From the NCBI GenBank assembly GCA_963790405.1, contig CAWBOJ010000006.1:310001-374000 (forward strand): a DNA stretch of 64,000 nucleotides, read 5' to 3'. This stretch comes from JBGSMX01 sp963790405. GTDB taxonomy: Bacteria; Actinomycetota; Coriobacteriia; Anaerosomatales; JAGXFU01. This document shows, one piece after another, positions 52,162 to 60,809 of this stretch. Under the pieces are notes generated by a model. That model worked only from the letters and a program-made list of their open reading frames with translations, was not told the DNA's origin and made no database searches. The position numbers and the translations under genes were made by a program. The stretch's first letter is position 1. Each line of letters begins with the position of its first letter.

Positions 52162-53138
52162 GCTCCAAGTTCGTGATGGAGTTCGAGCGGCCGCTTGTCG
52201 AGCTCGAGAGCAAGCTCGAGGAGCTCAAGCAGATTGATGTTGCCGAGCACCCCGAGCTTGCCGAAGAGGTCGCCCAGCTCACTTCGGATGTCGAGCGGCT
52301 GCACCACGAGACGTACACGAACCTCACGCCATGGGCGCGCGTGCAGGTGGCTCGCCACCCGGAGCGTCCCAAGACCCAGGACTACGTCGCAGCCTGCTTC
52401 ACGAACGTCATCGAGCTGCACGGCGATCGGCGCTTTGGCGACGACGAGGCAATCATGACCGCACTCGCAACCCTCGGTGGGCGTCGGGTGGCGCTCATCG
52501 GCCATCGCAAGGGCAAGAACACCAAAGAGAACGTCAGGCGCAACTTCGGCAGTCCGCAGCCGGAAGGGTTGCGCAAGGCAAAACGCATCATGCTGCTCGC
52601 GGATCGATTCGCGCTGCCGATCGTGACGTTTCTCGACACACCGGGCGCGTATCCGGGCATCGAGGCCGAGGAGCGCGGGCAGGCGTGGGCCATCGCCGAA
52701 TCGCTCGCGCAGCTCTCGAAGGTTCGCGTGCCCGTTGTCGTGGTCGGCATAGGCGAGGGTGGAAGCGGAGGCGCTTTGGCCATCGGCTTCGGCGATCGCC
52801 TGATCATGCTCGAAAACGCGTACTACTCGGTGAGCACTCCTGAAGCGTGCGCGTCGATTCTCTACCGCGATGCCGGAAGAGCCGAGACCGCAGCGGCGTG
52901 CTTGAAGATGACGGCGGCTGATCTGGTCGAACTCGGCATCGCAGACGAGATAGTGGGCGAGCCGCTCGGCGGTGCGCACCGGGATCCCGAGTTCGTCTAC
53001 GGCGCGGTCTGCGAGCGCATCAAGTCCGCGTTGGATCAACTTGTCAGGCAGGATGCGGACGAGCTGGTGGAGAAGCGCTACGAGAGGGTGCGCGCTATCG
53101 GAGTGTACGAGAGCGACGCAGGACAGGGTTGGGATTAG
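52158..53138 (+). CDS. accA: Acetyl-CoA carboxylase carboxyltransferase alpha AccA
   Basis: The intact 326-residue frame matches AccA. A coiled-coil N-terminus (EFERPLVELESKLEELKQI) is followed by ACFTNVIELHGDRRFGDDEA, GRRVALIGHRKGKNTKENV, NFGSPQPEGLRKAKRIML, FLDTPGAYPGIEAEERGQA and IGEGGSGGALAIGFGDRLI. It forms the carboxyltransferase heterotetramer with AccD and is translationally coupled to it. The last residues RAIGVYESDAGQGWD are variable. The biotin carboxylase and carrier are not in the window. Confidence 0.96.
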   Translation: MSSKFVMEFERPLVELESKLEELKQIDVAEHPELAEEVAQLTSDVERLHHETYTNLTPWARVQVARHPERPKTQDYVAACFTNVIELHGDRRFGDDEAIMTALATLGGRRVALIGHRKGKNTKENVRRNFGSPQPEGLRKAKRIMLLADRFALPIVTFLDTPGAYPGIEAEERGQAWAIAESLAQLSKVRVPVVVVGIGEGGSGGALAIGFGDRLIMLENAYYSVSTPEACASILYRDAGRAETAAACLKMTAADLVELGIADEIVGEPLGGAHRDPEFVYGAVCERIKSALDQLVRQDADELVEKRYERVRAIGVYESDAGQGWD

Positions 53139-53177
53139 GCCTCAAGCCGGATCCACCAAGGACAGGGAGTGACCACC

Positions 53178-54416
53178 ATGGCCACGGGAACGGACATCAA
53201 ACGGGTCGGGATGCTGTTCTCAGGCGGTCCCGCGCCGGCAGCAAACGCCGTGATCTCGGCGGCTGCCTTGAGCTTCATCAACGCAGGGATCGAAGTTGTC
53301 GGCTTCTACGACGGCTACGAGGATCTCGAGCGCTACTCACCCGAGACACCCCTGCGAGCGGATGAGCACTTCCTGTGTCTCAAGCGGGACCATGTGTCGG
53401 GTATCCGCAACCGCAAGGACATCATCTTGCGAACGTCGCGCGCCAACCCGGGCAAGCCCGTGCAGACGCTCAAGGATCTGGTGGATCCTGAGAAGAACGC
53501 AAAGCTACGCGCGGTCTACGGTGCTTTCGAGGCTCACGAGATCGATGCACTGGTCTCCCTCGGCGGCGATGACACGCTGAAGACGGCGAACTACCTGTAT
53601 CGCATGCAGGACCTGATGCCCGAGCTGAGACGCGTGCGTGTCGTTCATCTGCCGAAGACGATCGACAACGACTACTTCGGTATCGACTGGACGTTCGGAT
53701 TCTTCTCGGCAGCACATTATGCGGCGGCCGAGATCCGCAACCTGCGGGCCGATGCCAGGTCGACCAAAGCGTGGTACGTGCTCGAGATCATGGGTCGCAA
53801 GGCAGGATGGCTTACCTACGCGGCAGGTATCGCCGGCGAGGCCACCAGGATGATCTCGGTGGAGGACATCGACGGCGAGCTCGATATCGATGCGCTGGCG
53901 ACCGAACTCGCACATCTGATGGATTCACGGATCAAGGACGGACGGGAGTTCGGTGTGATCTGCGTGGCCGAGGGTCTGGCGGATCTGCTTCCGGAGTCTG
54001 CCCGGCCTAGCGAGACCGACGAGCACGGCAACATCGTTCTGGGAGCAGCAGAGATCGGCAGCATGCTCGCGGCGGCGATGACAGAGAAGTACGTGGAGCT
54101 TACCGGCGAGAAGATGAAGGTGCGTCACAAGCAGGTCGGATACGAGGCACGGTGCTCGGAGCCCAGTGCTTTCGATGTGCTCATGGGAACGCAGCTCGGG
54201 ACCGGTGCGTACCGCGCGCTGGTCGAAGAGGGTCTGACGGGCCACATGGTCAGTGTGGAGAAGCAACTGCAGCTCACGTACGTGCCATTTGATGATCTCA
54301 TCGATCCCGAAACACTGAAGACCCGCGTACGCTTCATCGAGCGAGACAGCGATTTCTACAAGCTCGCGCGGGCACTTGAGTATCAGAAGGTCGTTCATCC
54401 GGAAGGTGGTTGCTGA
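53178..54416 (+). CDS. pfp: 6-phosphofructokinase, probably pyrophosphate-dependent
   Basis: The 412-residue protein belongs to the PfkA superfamily. The phosphoryl-donor determinants are LGGDDTLKTANYL, where ATP enzymes have GGDGS, and PKTIDNDYFG, where ATP enzymes have PGTIDND. Both changes are diagnostic of PPi-using enzymes, which work reversibly. The fructose-6-phosphate site is in EIMGRKAGWLTYAAGIA. The ATG at 53178 has AGGGAG eight bases upstream; the GTG at 53169 overlaps that site and is unlikely. It is preceded by accDA and followed after 12 bases by a class II aldolase. The donor is predicted from sequence only. Confidence 0.88.
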   Translation: MATGTDIKRVGMLFSGGPAPAANAVISAAALSFINAGIEVVGFYDGYEDLERYSPETPLRADEHFLCLKRDHVSGIRNRKDIILRTSRANPGKPVQTLKDLVDPEKNAKLRAVYGAFEAHEIDALVSLGGDDTLKTANYLYRMQDLMPELRRVRVVHLPKTIDNDYFGIDWTFGFFSAAHYAAAEIRNLRADARSTKAWYVLEIMGRKAGWLTYAAGIAGEATRMISVEDIDGELDIDALATELAHLMDSRIKDGREFGVICVAEGLADLLPESARPSETDEHGNIVLGAAEIGSMLAAAMTEKYVELTGEKMKVRHKQVGYEARCSEPSAFDVLMGTQLGTGAYRALVEEGLTGHMVSVEKQLQLTYVPFDDLIDPETLKTRVRFIERDSDFYKLARALEYQKVVHPEGGC

Positions 54417-54428
54417 GGTGGCATCCGC

Positions 54429-55040
54429 ATGACCGACACAGATGCCATGCACGAGACATCACCACGCATCGATGCCGAGTTACGTGAGTCGTTCGCGCAC
54501 ATCGGCCGCGACCTGTTTCTGACGGGCGCAGTGTCGAGTCACGGCGGGAACATGTCGGTGCGCCGAGGTGACCGGATATTCATCACCCGTCACGGATCGA
54601 TGCTCGGTCGTCTCGGCGAGCACGACGTGGTGTGGACTCGTATGGCCGCTTGCGACCTCGACGAGGAGTGTAGCTGCGAGATCGTCGTGCATCGCGCGAT
54701 CTACGAGAGTACTGATGCACATGCCATCGTGCACGCGCATCCCGCACACACTATTTTCCGCTCGCTGATCGAAGACACTATCGTGCCCATCGATTCCGAG
54801 GCGCGCTACCTGTTCGGCGAGGCGGTACCTGTCGTAACAGCCGAGCAGACGATCGCATCACCCGAGGCCGCTGTGCTTCTGGCTGACGTGCTTCGCGAGC
54901 ATCGAATCGCAGTCTTGCGTTCTCACGGACCGTTCGCGGTCGGCTCGACTCTCGAAGAAGCGTTCTGTCACGTGAGCGCACTCGAGGTCTCATGCCGTAT
55001 CCTCGACGTGCGCGACAGTACGGGGCACACCGACCTCTGA
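54429..55040 (+). CDS. Class II aldolase/adducin family protein (fuculose-phosphate aldolase-like)
   Basis: The intact 203-residue frame has the family motifs. SSHGGNMSVRRGDRIFIT forms the phosphate site, and zinc ligands are expected from HAIVHAHPAHTIFRSL and the later LRSHGPFAVGSTLEEAF. The catalytic glutamate position falls near EECSCEIVVHRAIYEST. Relatives cleave L-fuculose-1-phosphate, ribulose or methylthioribulose phosphates. Placement behind a phosphofructokinase suggests sugar-phosphate metabolism, but the substrate cannot be told. Confidence 0.85.
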   Translation: MTDTDAMHETSPRIDAELRESFAHIGRDLFLTGAVSSHGGNMSVRRGDRIFITRHGSMLGRLGEHDVVWTRMAACDLDEECSCEIVVHRAIYESTDAHAIVHAHPAHTIFRSLIEDTIVPIDSEARYLFGEAVPVVTAEQTIASPEAAVLLADVLREHRIAVLRSHGPFAVGSTLEEAFCHVSALEVSCRILDVRDSTGHTDL

Positions 55041-55088
55041 ACCGGCAGTCCGTTTCCATGACGGACGCGGAGGCAAGGAGTCACACAC

Positions 55089-55892
55089 ATGGCCGAGGAA
55101 CCGATAAGCAACCCGCTCGACGCCGCTCGCGCTGGAGAGGTGGGGTATTCCGGCCCAGAGCGTCGACACGTGCCGGAAGACAGGCCTTCACTTCTCGATC
55201 AGGCCAAAGGTGCCGAAGCCGAGTTCTTGGCAGGCAGTCGGCGACAGTCGGACAACGTCGAGAGCGCCGTGCGTATCTTCCTGGAGTTTCTGCGGGGCGT
55301 GGAGTTCCTGTCGATGGACGAGGCGTGCGTGACCGTGTTCGGGTCCGCGCGCTTCCCTGAAGGGCATCAGTATTACGAGCAGGCACGCCAGATCGGTGCG
55401 GCGCTGGCACGCGACGGATACGCCGTGATGACCGGTGGGGGTCCCGGGGTCATGGAGGCTGCGAACCGCGGCTGCCACGAGGCCGGCGGACTCTCGCTTG
55501 GAGCCAACATCCACCTGCCCAAAGAGCAGCAGCCAAACCCCTACATCGATAGGTTCATCGAGTTCGAGCACTTCTTCGTGCGCAAGGTGATGATGGTCAA
55601 GTATTCGTGCGCCTTCATCATCATGCCCGGTGGTTTTGGGACGCTCGATGAGCTATTCGAAACGCTCACATTGATCCAGACGAACAAGATCGATAGTTTC
55701 CCGGTCATCGCGATGGGTACCGATTACTGGCGACCCATGCTGGACTTCTTCGAGGAGCGACTCGTGGCCGAGGGGACAATCGCTGCGGGTGACATGGACA
55801 TCGTGAAAGTGACCGACTCCATCGAAGACGCCATCGACCACATTCGCAAGCACCCGCATGGGTGTCGCAACCACCCGCCGCATCCGGAGTAG
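55089..55892 (+). CDS. LOG-family (TIGR00730) Rossmann-fold nucleotide hydrolase
   Basis: The intact 267-residue frame carries the LOG signatures MTGGGPGVMEAANRGCHEAG and MPGGFGTLDELFETLTL. These bind nucleoside monophosphates and hydrolyse the N-glycosidic bond in cytokinin-type or other nucleotide 5'-monophosphates. An N-terminal extension of about 70 residues (GPERRHVPEDRPSLLDQAKG) precedes the fold, as in many actinobacterial members. The start ATG follows AAGGAG by about a dozen bases. It is the last + strand gene before the tRNA and the - strand HD-GYP gene. Confidence 0.88.
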   Translation: MAEEPISNPLDAARAGEVGYSGPERRHVPEDRPSLLDQAKGAEAEFLAGSRRQSDNVESAVRIFLEFLRGVEFLSMDEACVTVFGSARFPEGHQYYEQARQIGAALARDGYAVMTGGGPGVMEAANRGCHEAGGLSLGANIHLPKEQQPNPYIDRFIEFEHFFVRKVMMVKYSCAFIIMPGGFGTLDELFETLTLIQTNKIDSFPVIAMGTDYWRPMLDFFEERLVAEGTIAAGDMDIVKVTDSIEDAIDHIRKHPHGCRNHPPHPE

Positions 55893-55929
55893 GCTCGGGT
55901 ATCTCGAAGTCGTTCGGAGGAAGTGCGCG

Positions 55930-56016
55930 TGGTGCCCGGGGAGGGACTCGAACCCTCACGACCTTTCGGCCATCGGTTTTTGAGACCGACGCGTCTGCCT
56001 GTTCCGCCACCCGGGC
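55930..56016 (-). tRNA. tRNA-Leu (anticodon CAA)
   Basis: On the - strand the sequence folds into a class II tRNA: acceptor GCCCGGG/CCCGGGC, discriminator A and an encoded CCA. The D arm, anticodon stem TCGGT/ACCGA with loop CTCAAAA (anticodon CAA), a long variable arm GGCC-GAAA-GGTC, and T arm GAGGG-TTCGAGT-CCCTC are all present. It reads UUG leucine codons. Confidence 0.96.
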
Positions 56017-56164
56017 ATTTCGAGGCGCACCGCGAGATTATACGGGAGCGCGCCGGTTAGGCAAAAGGTGACCGTCCTTTGCGCGCGTACCCCGGGAGGC
56101 TGAGCGTCAGAAAGGGTGACGGGTGACGCAGGGGACATCGCGCCACCCGCCGTGTCACGGGGTC

Positions 56165-57541
56165 TCAGTTGACCATCCGGAGTGGTTGCTCGTCGGACAC
56201 ATGTGACAGCGGTTGGATCGAGATAGTCTCCGGGTCGTCTGTGAACTCGGAGGTGTCGTGGCCGACGACTTGCATGAACGCTCGCACGACTTCTGCGTCG
56301 TAGAGCGTGCCTGCGCCGCGCATGAGGGTGGAGATCGCTTGCACAGGCGTGTAGCGCGGCCGATTCAACCGGGGGACGGTCATTGAGTCGTACACATCGC
56401 AGACTGCCAGTATCCGTGCCGCCACAGGAATCGCTGCTCCTCGCCTGCCGCGGGGGAAACCGGAACCATCGAGGCGCTCGTGGTGGTTGTGGATGCCGTC
56501 TTGAACGTGGCTGCTGAGGTGTGCTGATTTGGCGACTTCGGCGCCCTGAGTCGGATGGATCCGGACCTGCTGCATTTCTTGTGGACTGAGTTCGTGAGTG
56601 GCGGCGAGGATCGTCTCGGGCAGTTGAAGCATGCCGACATCTATGAGCAACGCCGAAATCTTCAGGTCAGTGAGTTCCTTGTGATTGAGCCCGATCGATC
56701 GTCCGACGCTCACGGCGTGGTCGGCCAGACGAGTCGAGTGTCGACCGTAGTCGGGAAGGCGTTGGTCTATGAGTGTCGAGAGTACCGACAGAGTGCCCGT
56801 GAGCTGCTCCTTGACCTCGTGGAGCAGCATGCGGTTCTCCATGGAGAGCTCGATGATACGCGCCATGAGGATGAGTCCTTCGAGTTGGTCGGTGGGAAAC
56901 GCATCGCCCTTGCGCCATAGGCACACGACTGACTTCAGCTCTCCTCCAATGCGCAACGGCACAGCGATGGCTTCGCCTCCCTGTGCGTGCTCTGTTGTCG
57001 CCATCGCCTTGCCGGCGCGCACCACGTCCAAGGCGACCTGCAACACAGCCGACTCCGCGTCGGACACATCGATATCTGGGTTGGCGATCAGCGTGATTTC
57101 CTCGCCGACAACTGCCGCGGCTTGGGCTCCGAAGTGTCCGGTCGCGTCTCCCAAGACGCGCTCGAGCGCGTTTGGCTCGGTGAGCGATGTCATCAGCGAG
57201 GCTGTGTGCTGCGCGAACGAGAGTCTTTCGTAGGCCGAGGTGATCTCGGTGTTTGCGATCTCGAGACGCTCATGGGTTGCGAGCAGTTCGCTGCGCAACC
57301 TCCTGTGCTGGTCGAACAAGTAGAGAATGAACATGAGCAACACGCCGAAGAACAGTGTGCGTGCGATCTGGTTGCTAAGTATTGAAACTTCCGGCAGTTC
57401 GACGTCGCTGACCCAGGGCACGATCAGCGCAAGGATGATGCCGAGGAGCAGCACGATGATCGTGTACGCGATCACGTTGAGCTGACCTTCGCGTTTCACT
57501 ACCTGTTTGACATCCATTGCACCCACCACGGACTCCTCCAT
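56165..57541 (-). CDS. Membrane protein with GAF-like and degenerate HD-GYP domains
   Basis: Two N-terminal membrane segments (about residues 23-43 and 62-77) and a coiled coil (to 105) lead to a GAF-like sensor region (about 115-230) and an HD-GYP domain (245-430). HD-GYP proteins hydrolyse cyclic di-GMP. Here the canonical LLHDIGK reads LLIDVGM (residues 298-304), losing the metal-binding histidine and the lysine, while HHERLDGSGFP (353-363) and RILAVCDVYDSM are kept. It is therefore probably a sensor or scaffold with weak or no phosphodiesterase activity. Possible starts are ATG 57541, GTG 57526 and ATG 57517; GGAGGAG overlaps the first, favouring the later ones. Confidence 0.85.
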   Translation of the reverse strand: MEESVVGAMDVKQVVKREGQLNVIAYTIIVLLLGIILALIVPWVSDVELPEVSILSNQIARTLFFGVLLMFILYLFDQHRRLRSELLATHERLEIANTEITSAYERLSFAQHTASLMTSLTEPNALERVLGDATGHFGAQAAAVVGEEITLIANPDIDVSDAESAVLQVALDVVRAGKAMATTEHAQGGEAIAVPLRIGGELKSVVCLWRKGDAFPTDQLEGLILMARIIELSMENRMLLHEVKEQLTGTLSVLSTLIDQRLPDYGRHSTRLADHAVSVGRSIGLNHKELTDLKISALLIDVGMLQLPETILAATHELSPQEMQQVRIHPTQGAEVAKSAHLSSHVQDGIHNHHERLDGSGFPRGRRGAAIPVAARILAVCDVYDSMTVPRLNRPRYTPVQAISTLMRGAGTLYDAEVVRAFMQVVGHDTSEFTDDPETISIQPLSHVSDEQPLRMVN

Positions 57542-57724
57542 CCAGTACGACTCATTTCTGCTATCGACAATCTGAGACTAACGGCTAAATATGAGTGACC
57601 AACGGTAGCGGTGCGCACAATACAGCCGCTTAACGGTTCGCCAGGCAAGTGGGCGGTAGAGCCGTAAGCACAGAACTCGAAGCACTAGGCAATCGTTGTC
57701 GCAGGCTGCGCGTATACTTCGTGC

Positions 57725-59134
57725 ATGGCCGCTCACCAGCAGATATCCGGGTTTGGCGACGTTGACGGGCACCTGGACAACGTTGCGACGAACCTACAGT
57801 TCATCGCCGACCTCGGCTATGGCGACGTAGCACTCGCCGTGCCCGGTGCCTCGGCGGTGTTGCGCGTGGTAGCCGATGCGCGTCCGATGACCGCGATCGC
57901 GGCGATCGCGTCGTCGCGGGTAGGGCGAACCCTGCGTCACGAGGACGAGCCCGAGGCGTACCAGGCGCTCGGCTCGGCGGAGGCGGTGCGGGGGGAGCGC
58001 AAGCGCATCACCCGCGGCATCTCCTACACCACCGTTGCGTATCCGGTCGGCCCCACCGCCGAACCATATGCCGTGGTCGTGCGGGACATGGCGCAGCAGG
58101 TCGTCGAAGCGCCCGGCAAGATGGAGACCGTCTTCATGCAGCTTGCCGAGGAGTTGCTCGTCGAACTCAGCACCGGCCCGCTGTGCGATGTCGACAGTGG
58201 CGAGCCGTTCTCGACAAGTCGCGTTGCTGGCGACGGCGTGTTGCGCGTGGCGCCGGACGGCATGGTCACTTACGCGAGCCCGAACGCTGTGAGTATCATG
58301 CGGCTCGCCGGGGTCGAAGGCACCGTCTCCGGCAAGGATGCACGCACGCTGCCTGGCGCGAGTACGCTGGATTCGGTTCTCGGCGTGCGTGGTGCGAAAG
58401 CAGCAGAGCTTGAGGTGGGCGGACGTGTTCTCGGCTATCGCGCTATCGGGCTGCCCAACGGCGCAATCGTGCTGGTAGAAGACATCACCGATGCGCGCAG
58501 GCGCGAGCAGGAACTCAAGGTGAAGGAAGCGACCATCCGCGAAGTCCACCATCGCGTGAAGAACAATCTGCAAACGATTGCTTCGCTGCTGCGTCTCCAG
58601 GGCAGACGCACTGAGAGCGAGGAAGCGCGCCGATCCCTTTCGGAGGCGATGGAGCGCGTGTCGTCGATGGCCGTGGTACACGAGCTGCTCGCGGGCTCGA
58701 CAGAAGAGCGCATCGACTTTGCCGAAGCCGCTGCCACGGTGGTGGATATGGTGAGGCGTGGGCTGGCTGGCGACAACCCGGGCATTTCCGTCGCAGTGAC
58801 CGGTTCCACGGGACAGGTTCCTGCGCAGGTTGCGACGTCGCTTGCGCTTGCGGTCGCCGAATTGGTCCACAACGCGATCGAGCACGGCCTGTCGGGACGC
58901 GAGGTAGGGAGCGTATCGGTCGCGATGCGTCGCCTGAAGAAAGAACTCGTGCTCACCGTGCGTGACGACGGGGTTGGGCTACCGCAGGACTTTGAGCTTG
59001 GGTCCAGTTCGAATCTTGGTCTTGCCATCGTTCACACCATCGTCACGGACGATCTGCGGGGCACACTGGCCTTCAGCAGCGCTCGCGGTACCACGGTCAC
59101 GGTACGTCTTCCATTGCCCGCCGAGGAGGCCTGA
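57725..59134 (+). CDS. Sensor histidine kinase, PdtaS-like (HisKA_2 type)
   Basis: The intact 469-residue kinase has an N-terminal GAF-like region, a PAS-like segment (GVLRVAPDGMVTYASPNAVS) and a HisKA_2 domain with the phospho-accepting histidine in IREVHHRVKNNLQTIASLLR. The ATPase has the N box LAVAELVHNAIEHGLSG and the G box VRDDGVGLP. No membrane segment is seen, so it is cytosolic. The domain order and the adjacent ANTAR regulator match actinobacterial PdtaS-PdtaR systems. The stop is one base before the regulator ATG. The signal is unknown. Confidence 0.9.
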   Translation: MAAHQQISGFGDVDGHLDNVATNLQFIADLGYGDVALAVPGASAVLRVVADARPMTAIAAIASSRVGRTLRHEDEPEAYQALGSAEAVRGERKRITRGISYTTVAYPVGPTAEPYAVVVRDMAQQVVEAPGKMETVFMQLAEELLVELSTGPLCDVDSGEPFSTSRVAGDGVLRVAPDGMVTYASPNAVSIMRLAGVEGTVSGKDARTLPGASTLDSVLGVRGAKAAELEVGGRVLGYRAIGLPNGAIVLVEDITDARRREQELKVKEATIREVHHRVKNNLQTIASLLRLQGRRTESEEARRSLSEAMERVSSMAVVHELLAGSTEERIDFAEAAATVVDMVRRGLAGDNPGISVAVTGSTGQVPAQVATSLALAVAELVHNAIEHGLSGREVGSVSVAMRRLKKELVLTVRDDGVGLPQDFELGSSSNLGLAIVHTIVTDDLRGTLAFSSARGTTVTVRLPLPAEEA

Positions 59135-59135
59135 C

Positions 59136-59705
59136 ATGCGCGTCGTCATCGCCGAAGATGAGGCTCTGATCCGCATGGATCTTCGCGAGATGCTCGAAGA
59201 AGAGGGTCACGAGGTAGTCGGAGAGGCACGCGACGGCCAGGAGGCGGTCGACGTAGCGCGTGCGTTGCGACCGGAGATCGTCTTCATGGATATCGAGATG
59301 CCGATACGCAACGGCATCGACGCTGCACGCGAGATAGCCGCCGAGCTGATCGCTCCTGTCGTGATGGTCACCGCATTTTCGCAAGCGGGCTATGTGGAGG
59401 ACGCATGTCGGGCGGGTGCGATGGCCTACATCGTCAAGCCGTTCGGCAAGCAAGACATCCTTCCGGCCATGCAGATTGCGACTTCGCGCTTTGCCGAGAC
59501 GCGTATGCTCGCCGACGAGGTAGCCGACCTCAACGAGCGCCTGGAGACGCGCAAAGTGCTCGACAAAGCCAAGGGTGTGCTGATCTCGCGAGGCCTGAGC
59601 GAGCCCGAGGCGTTCAAGCGTCTTCAGAAGCTTGCGATGGACAAGCGCAAGCCGCTACGCGAAGTGGCGCAGGCCATCTTGCTTGCTGCGGAGGCCGAGA
59701 AGTAG
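59136..59705 (+). CDS. ANTAR-domain response regulator, PdtaR-like
   Basis: The receiver domain shows the acidic pocket in VVIAEDEALIRMD, the phospho-acceptor D52 in IVFMDIEMPIRNG and K101 in YIVKPFGKQD. It is followed by an ANTAR RNA-binding domain: RLETRKVLDKAKGVLISRG, SEPEAFKRLQKLAMDKRK and LREVAQAILLA. ANTAR proteins bind tandem hexaloop RNA hairpins and prevent transcription termination. The ATG at 59136 follows GAGGAGG; a longer upstream frame overlaps the kinase and is not used. A matching RNA leader lies at 60699-60784, about 1 kb downstream. Confidence 0.93.
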   Translation: MRVVIAEDEALIRMDLREMLEEEGHEVVGEARDGQEAVDVARALRPEIVFMDIEMPIRNGIDAAREIAAELIAPVVMVTAFSQAGYVEDACRAGAMAYIVKPFGKQDILPAMQIATSRFAETRMLADEVADLNERLETRKVLDKAKGVLISRGLSEPEAFKRLQKLAMDKRKPLREVAQAILLAAEAEK

Positions 59706-59736
59706 AAGGCGCGGGGCTCGGTTGTCGTGTTGCTGT

Positions 59737-60588
59737 CTACTCCGGAGATGGCAGCACTGAACTCGCTTCACGGGTTGCCTGCAGGCTTCCAATCGGCCGA
59801 CGCGTATCAGCGGGCATTCGAGGATAGACCATGCGGCGAGGCGGGTGGTCGCCGCGGGAAGCACGCATCTCGACGATGACCTCGGTCGCGTTGATGTCGA
59901 TCATGTTGTACGAGGGCGGCGTGAAACCACGCGTACGCCATGTCGAAGCTGTCCCGCTCGTTGCGACGAGCATGCCCGCCGTCGGCCAGACGAATGGGAC
60001 GTGCTTGTGACCGGCGAGCACGAGATCGACGTTGTGCTCGGCAAGGATCTCGAGCACTTCACCTGCGTCCCACACCACGTTGCGCTCGCGTCCGGTCCCC
60101 GGGATGCTGACAAGGTGGTGGTGGAGCGCTACGAGTTTGAAACCGTCGGCCTTTTCGAGTCTGTCGTTCAGCCAGTGGTACCGGTGGCGGCCGATTTCGC
60201 CGTCATCCAGGTCGGGTTTGGTCGAGTCGAGTCCGACGACTGTGACGCGCTCGCCGATCTCTTCGTCGCAGTCGACACACAAGGAGAAATCCCAGGTTCG
60301 GTATCGGTCGCCGAACATCTGCTCGAACAGTTCGTAACCGACCTTGCGTGCGTCGTGATTGCCGATGAGCACCGCCACGTTTTCACACTCGATCTGGTCG
60401 AGATAGTGGCGTGCCTCGGCGAATTCATCGGGGTAGCCCGAGGAGGTAAGGTCGCCGGGCACAATGACGATGTCGGGTTTGTCGGTGTTGATCTGTTCGA
60501 TGACTGACTGGAGTAAGGATGCATCGAAACGTGGGTCGCCGCAGTGGATGTCGGAGAACTGTGCCACTCTGAACCGCGGTTCGGCCAT
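59737..60588 (-). CDS. Calcineurin-like metallophosphoesterase
   Basis: All metal-site motifs are intact: FSDIHCGDPRF, VPGDLTSSGYPDE, LIGNHDARKVG, LVALHHHLVSIPG and LAGHKHVPFVWP. The 283-residue cytosolic protein resembles CpdA/Icc-type phosphodiesterases, but the substrate cannot be told. The ATG at 60588 is preferred because GGAGGGC lies just upstream; the ATG at 60600 would include that site in the coding region. It is transcribed toward the ANTAR regulator and separates it from the glutamate-synthase operon. Confidence 0.88.
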   Translation of the reverse strand: MAEPRFRVAQFSDIHCGDPRFDASLLQSVIEQINTDKPDIVIVPGDLTSSGYPDEFAEARHYLDQIECENVAVLIGNHDARKVGYELFEQMFGDRYRTWDFSLCVDCDEEIGERVTVVGLDSTKPDLDDGEIGRHRYHWLNDRLEKADGFKLVALHHHLVSIPGTGRERNVVWDAGEVLEILAEHNVDLVLAGHKHVPFVWPTAGMLVATSGTASTWRTRGFTPPSYNMIDINATEVIVEMRASRGDHPPRRMVYPRMPADTRRPIGSLQATREASSVLPSPE

Positions 60589-60684
60589 CTTGCCCTCCAT
60601 CGGTGTGGGTATGTGGAGATTCTTCCCAATTCAGTGTGTTTCGCCCGCATTAACACGCAGGTAGCACGTGGGAACGAACCTTGC

Positions 60685-60690
60685 TATACT
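60685..60690 (+). promoter_or_regulatory. -10 box of the glutamate-synthase operon
   Basis: TATACT at 60685-60690 is a good -10 element. At a 17-base spacing the -35 position reads TAGCAC, a poor match, which suggests an activated or weak promoter. Transcription should start near 60697, at the base of the first leader hairpin. Confidence 0.5.
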
Positions 60691-60698
60691 CAGCGGCA

Positions 60699-60743
60699 CC
60701 GCACGACGGAGTGCGGAACATATAGATCGAGCAATGGCGCTCG
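60699..60743 (+). ncRNA. Tandem hexaloop hairpins, candidate ANTAR-binding RNA
   Basis: Hairpin P1 is CCGCAC-GACGGA-GTGCGG (60699-60716) and hairpin P2 is CGAGC-AATGGC-GCTCG (60728-60743), separated by 11 bases. Both loops have six bases. P2 carries A at loop position 1 and G at position 4, the conserved ANTAR-target signature; P1 has G at both positions 1 and 4. The 3' arm of P2 is also the 5' arm of the following terminator, so the two structures exclude each other. Confidence 0.65.
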
Positions 60744-60784
60744 CCTTGTACGGCCTTCGGGCCTGAGGCGGGCATTTTGTTTTG
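60739..60784 (+). terminator. Conditional terminator in the glutamate-synthase leader
   Basis: GCTCGCCT (60739-60746) pairs with AGGCGGGC (60766-60773), enclosing GGCC-TTCG-GGCC (60752-60763), followed by ATTTTGTTTTG. It lies 26 bases before the HdrBC-like gene rather than after a gene, so it acts as an attenuator. Its 5' arm overlaps hairpin P2. Confidence 0.85.
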
Positions 60785-60809
60785 AAGGCTGCAGGAAGGA
60801 TCGAAGCGC

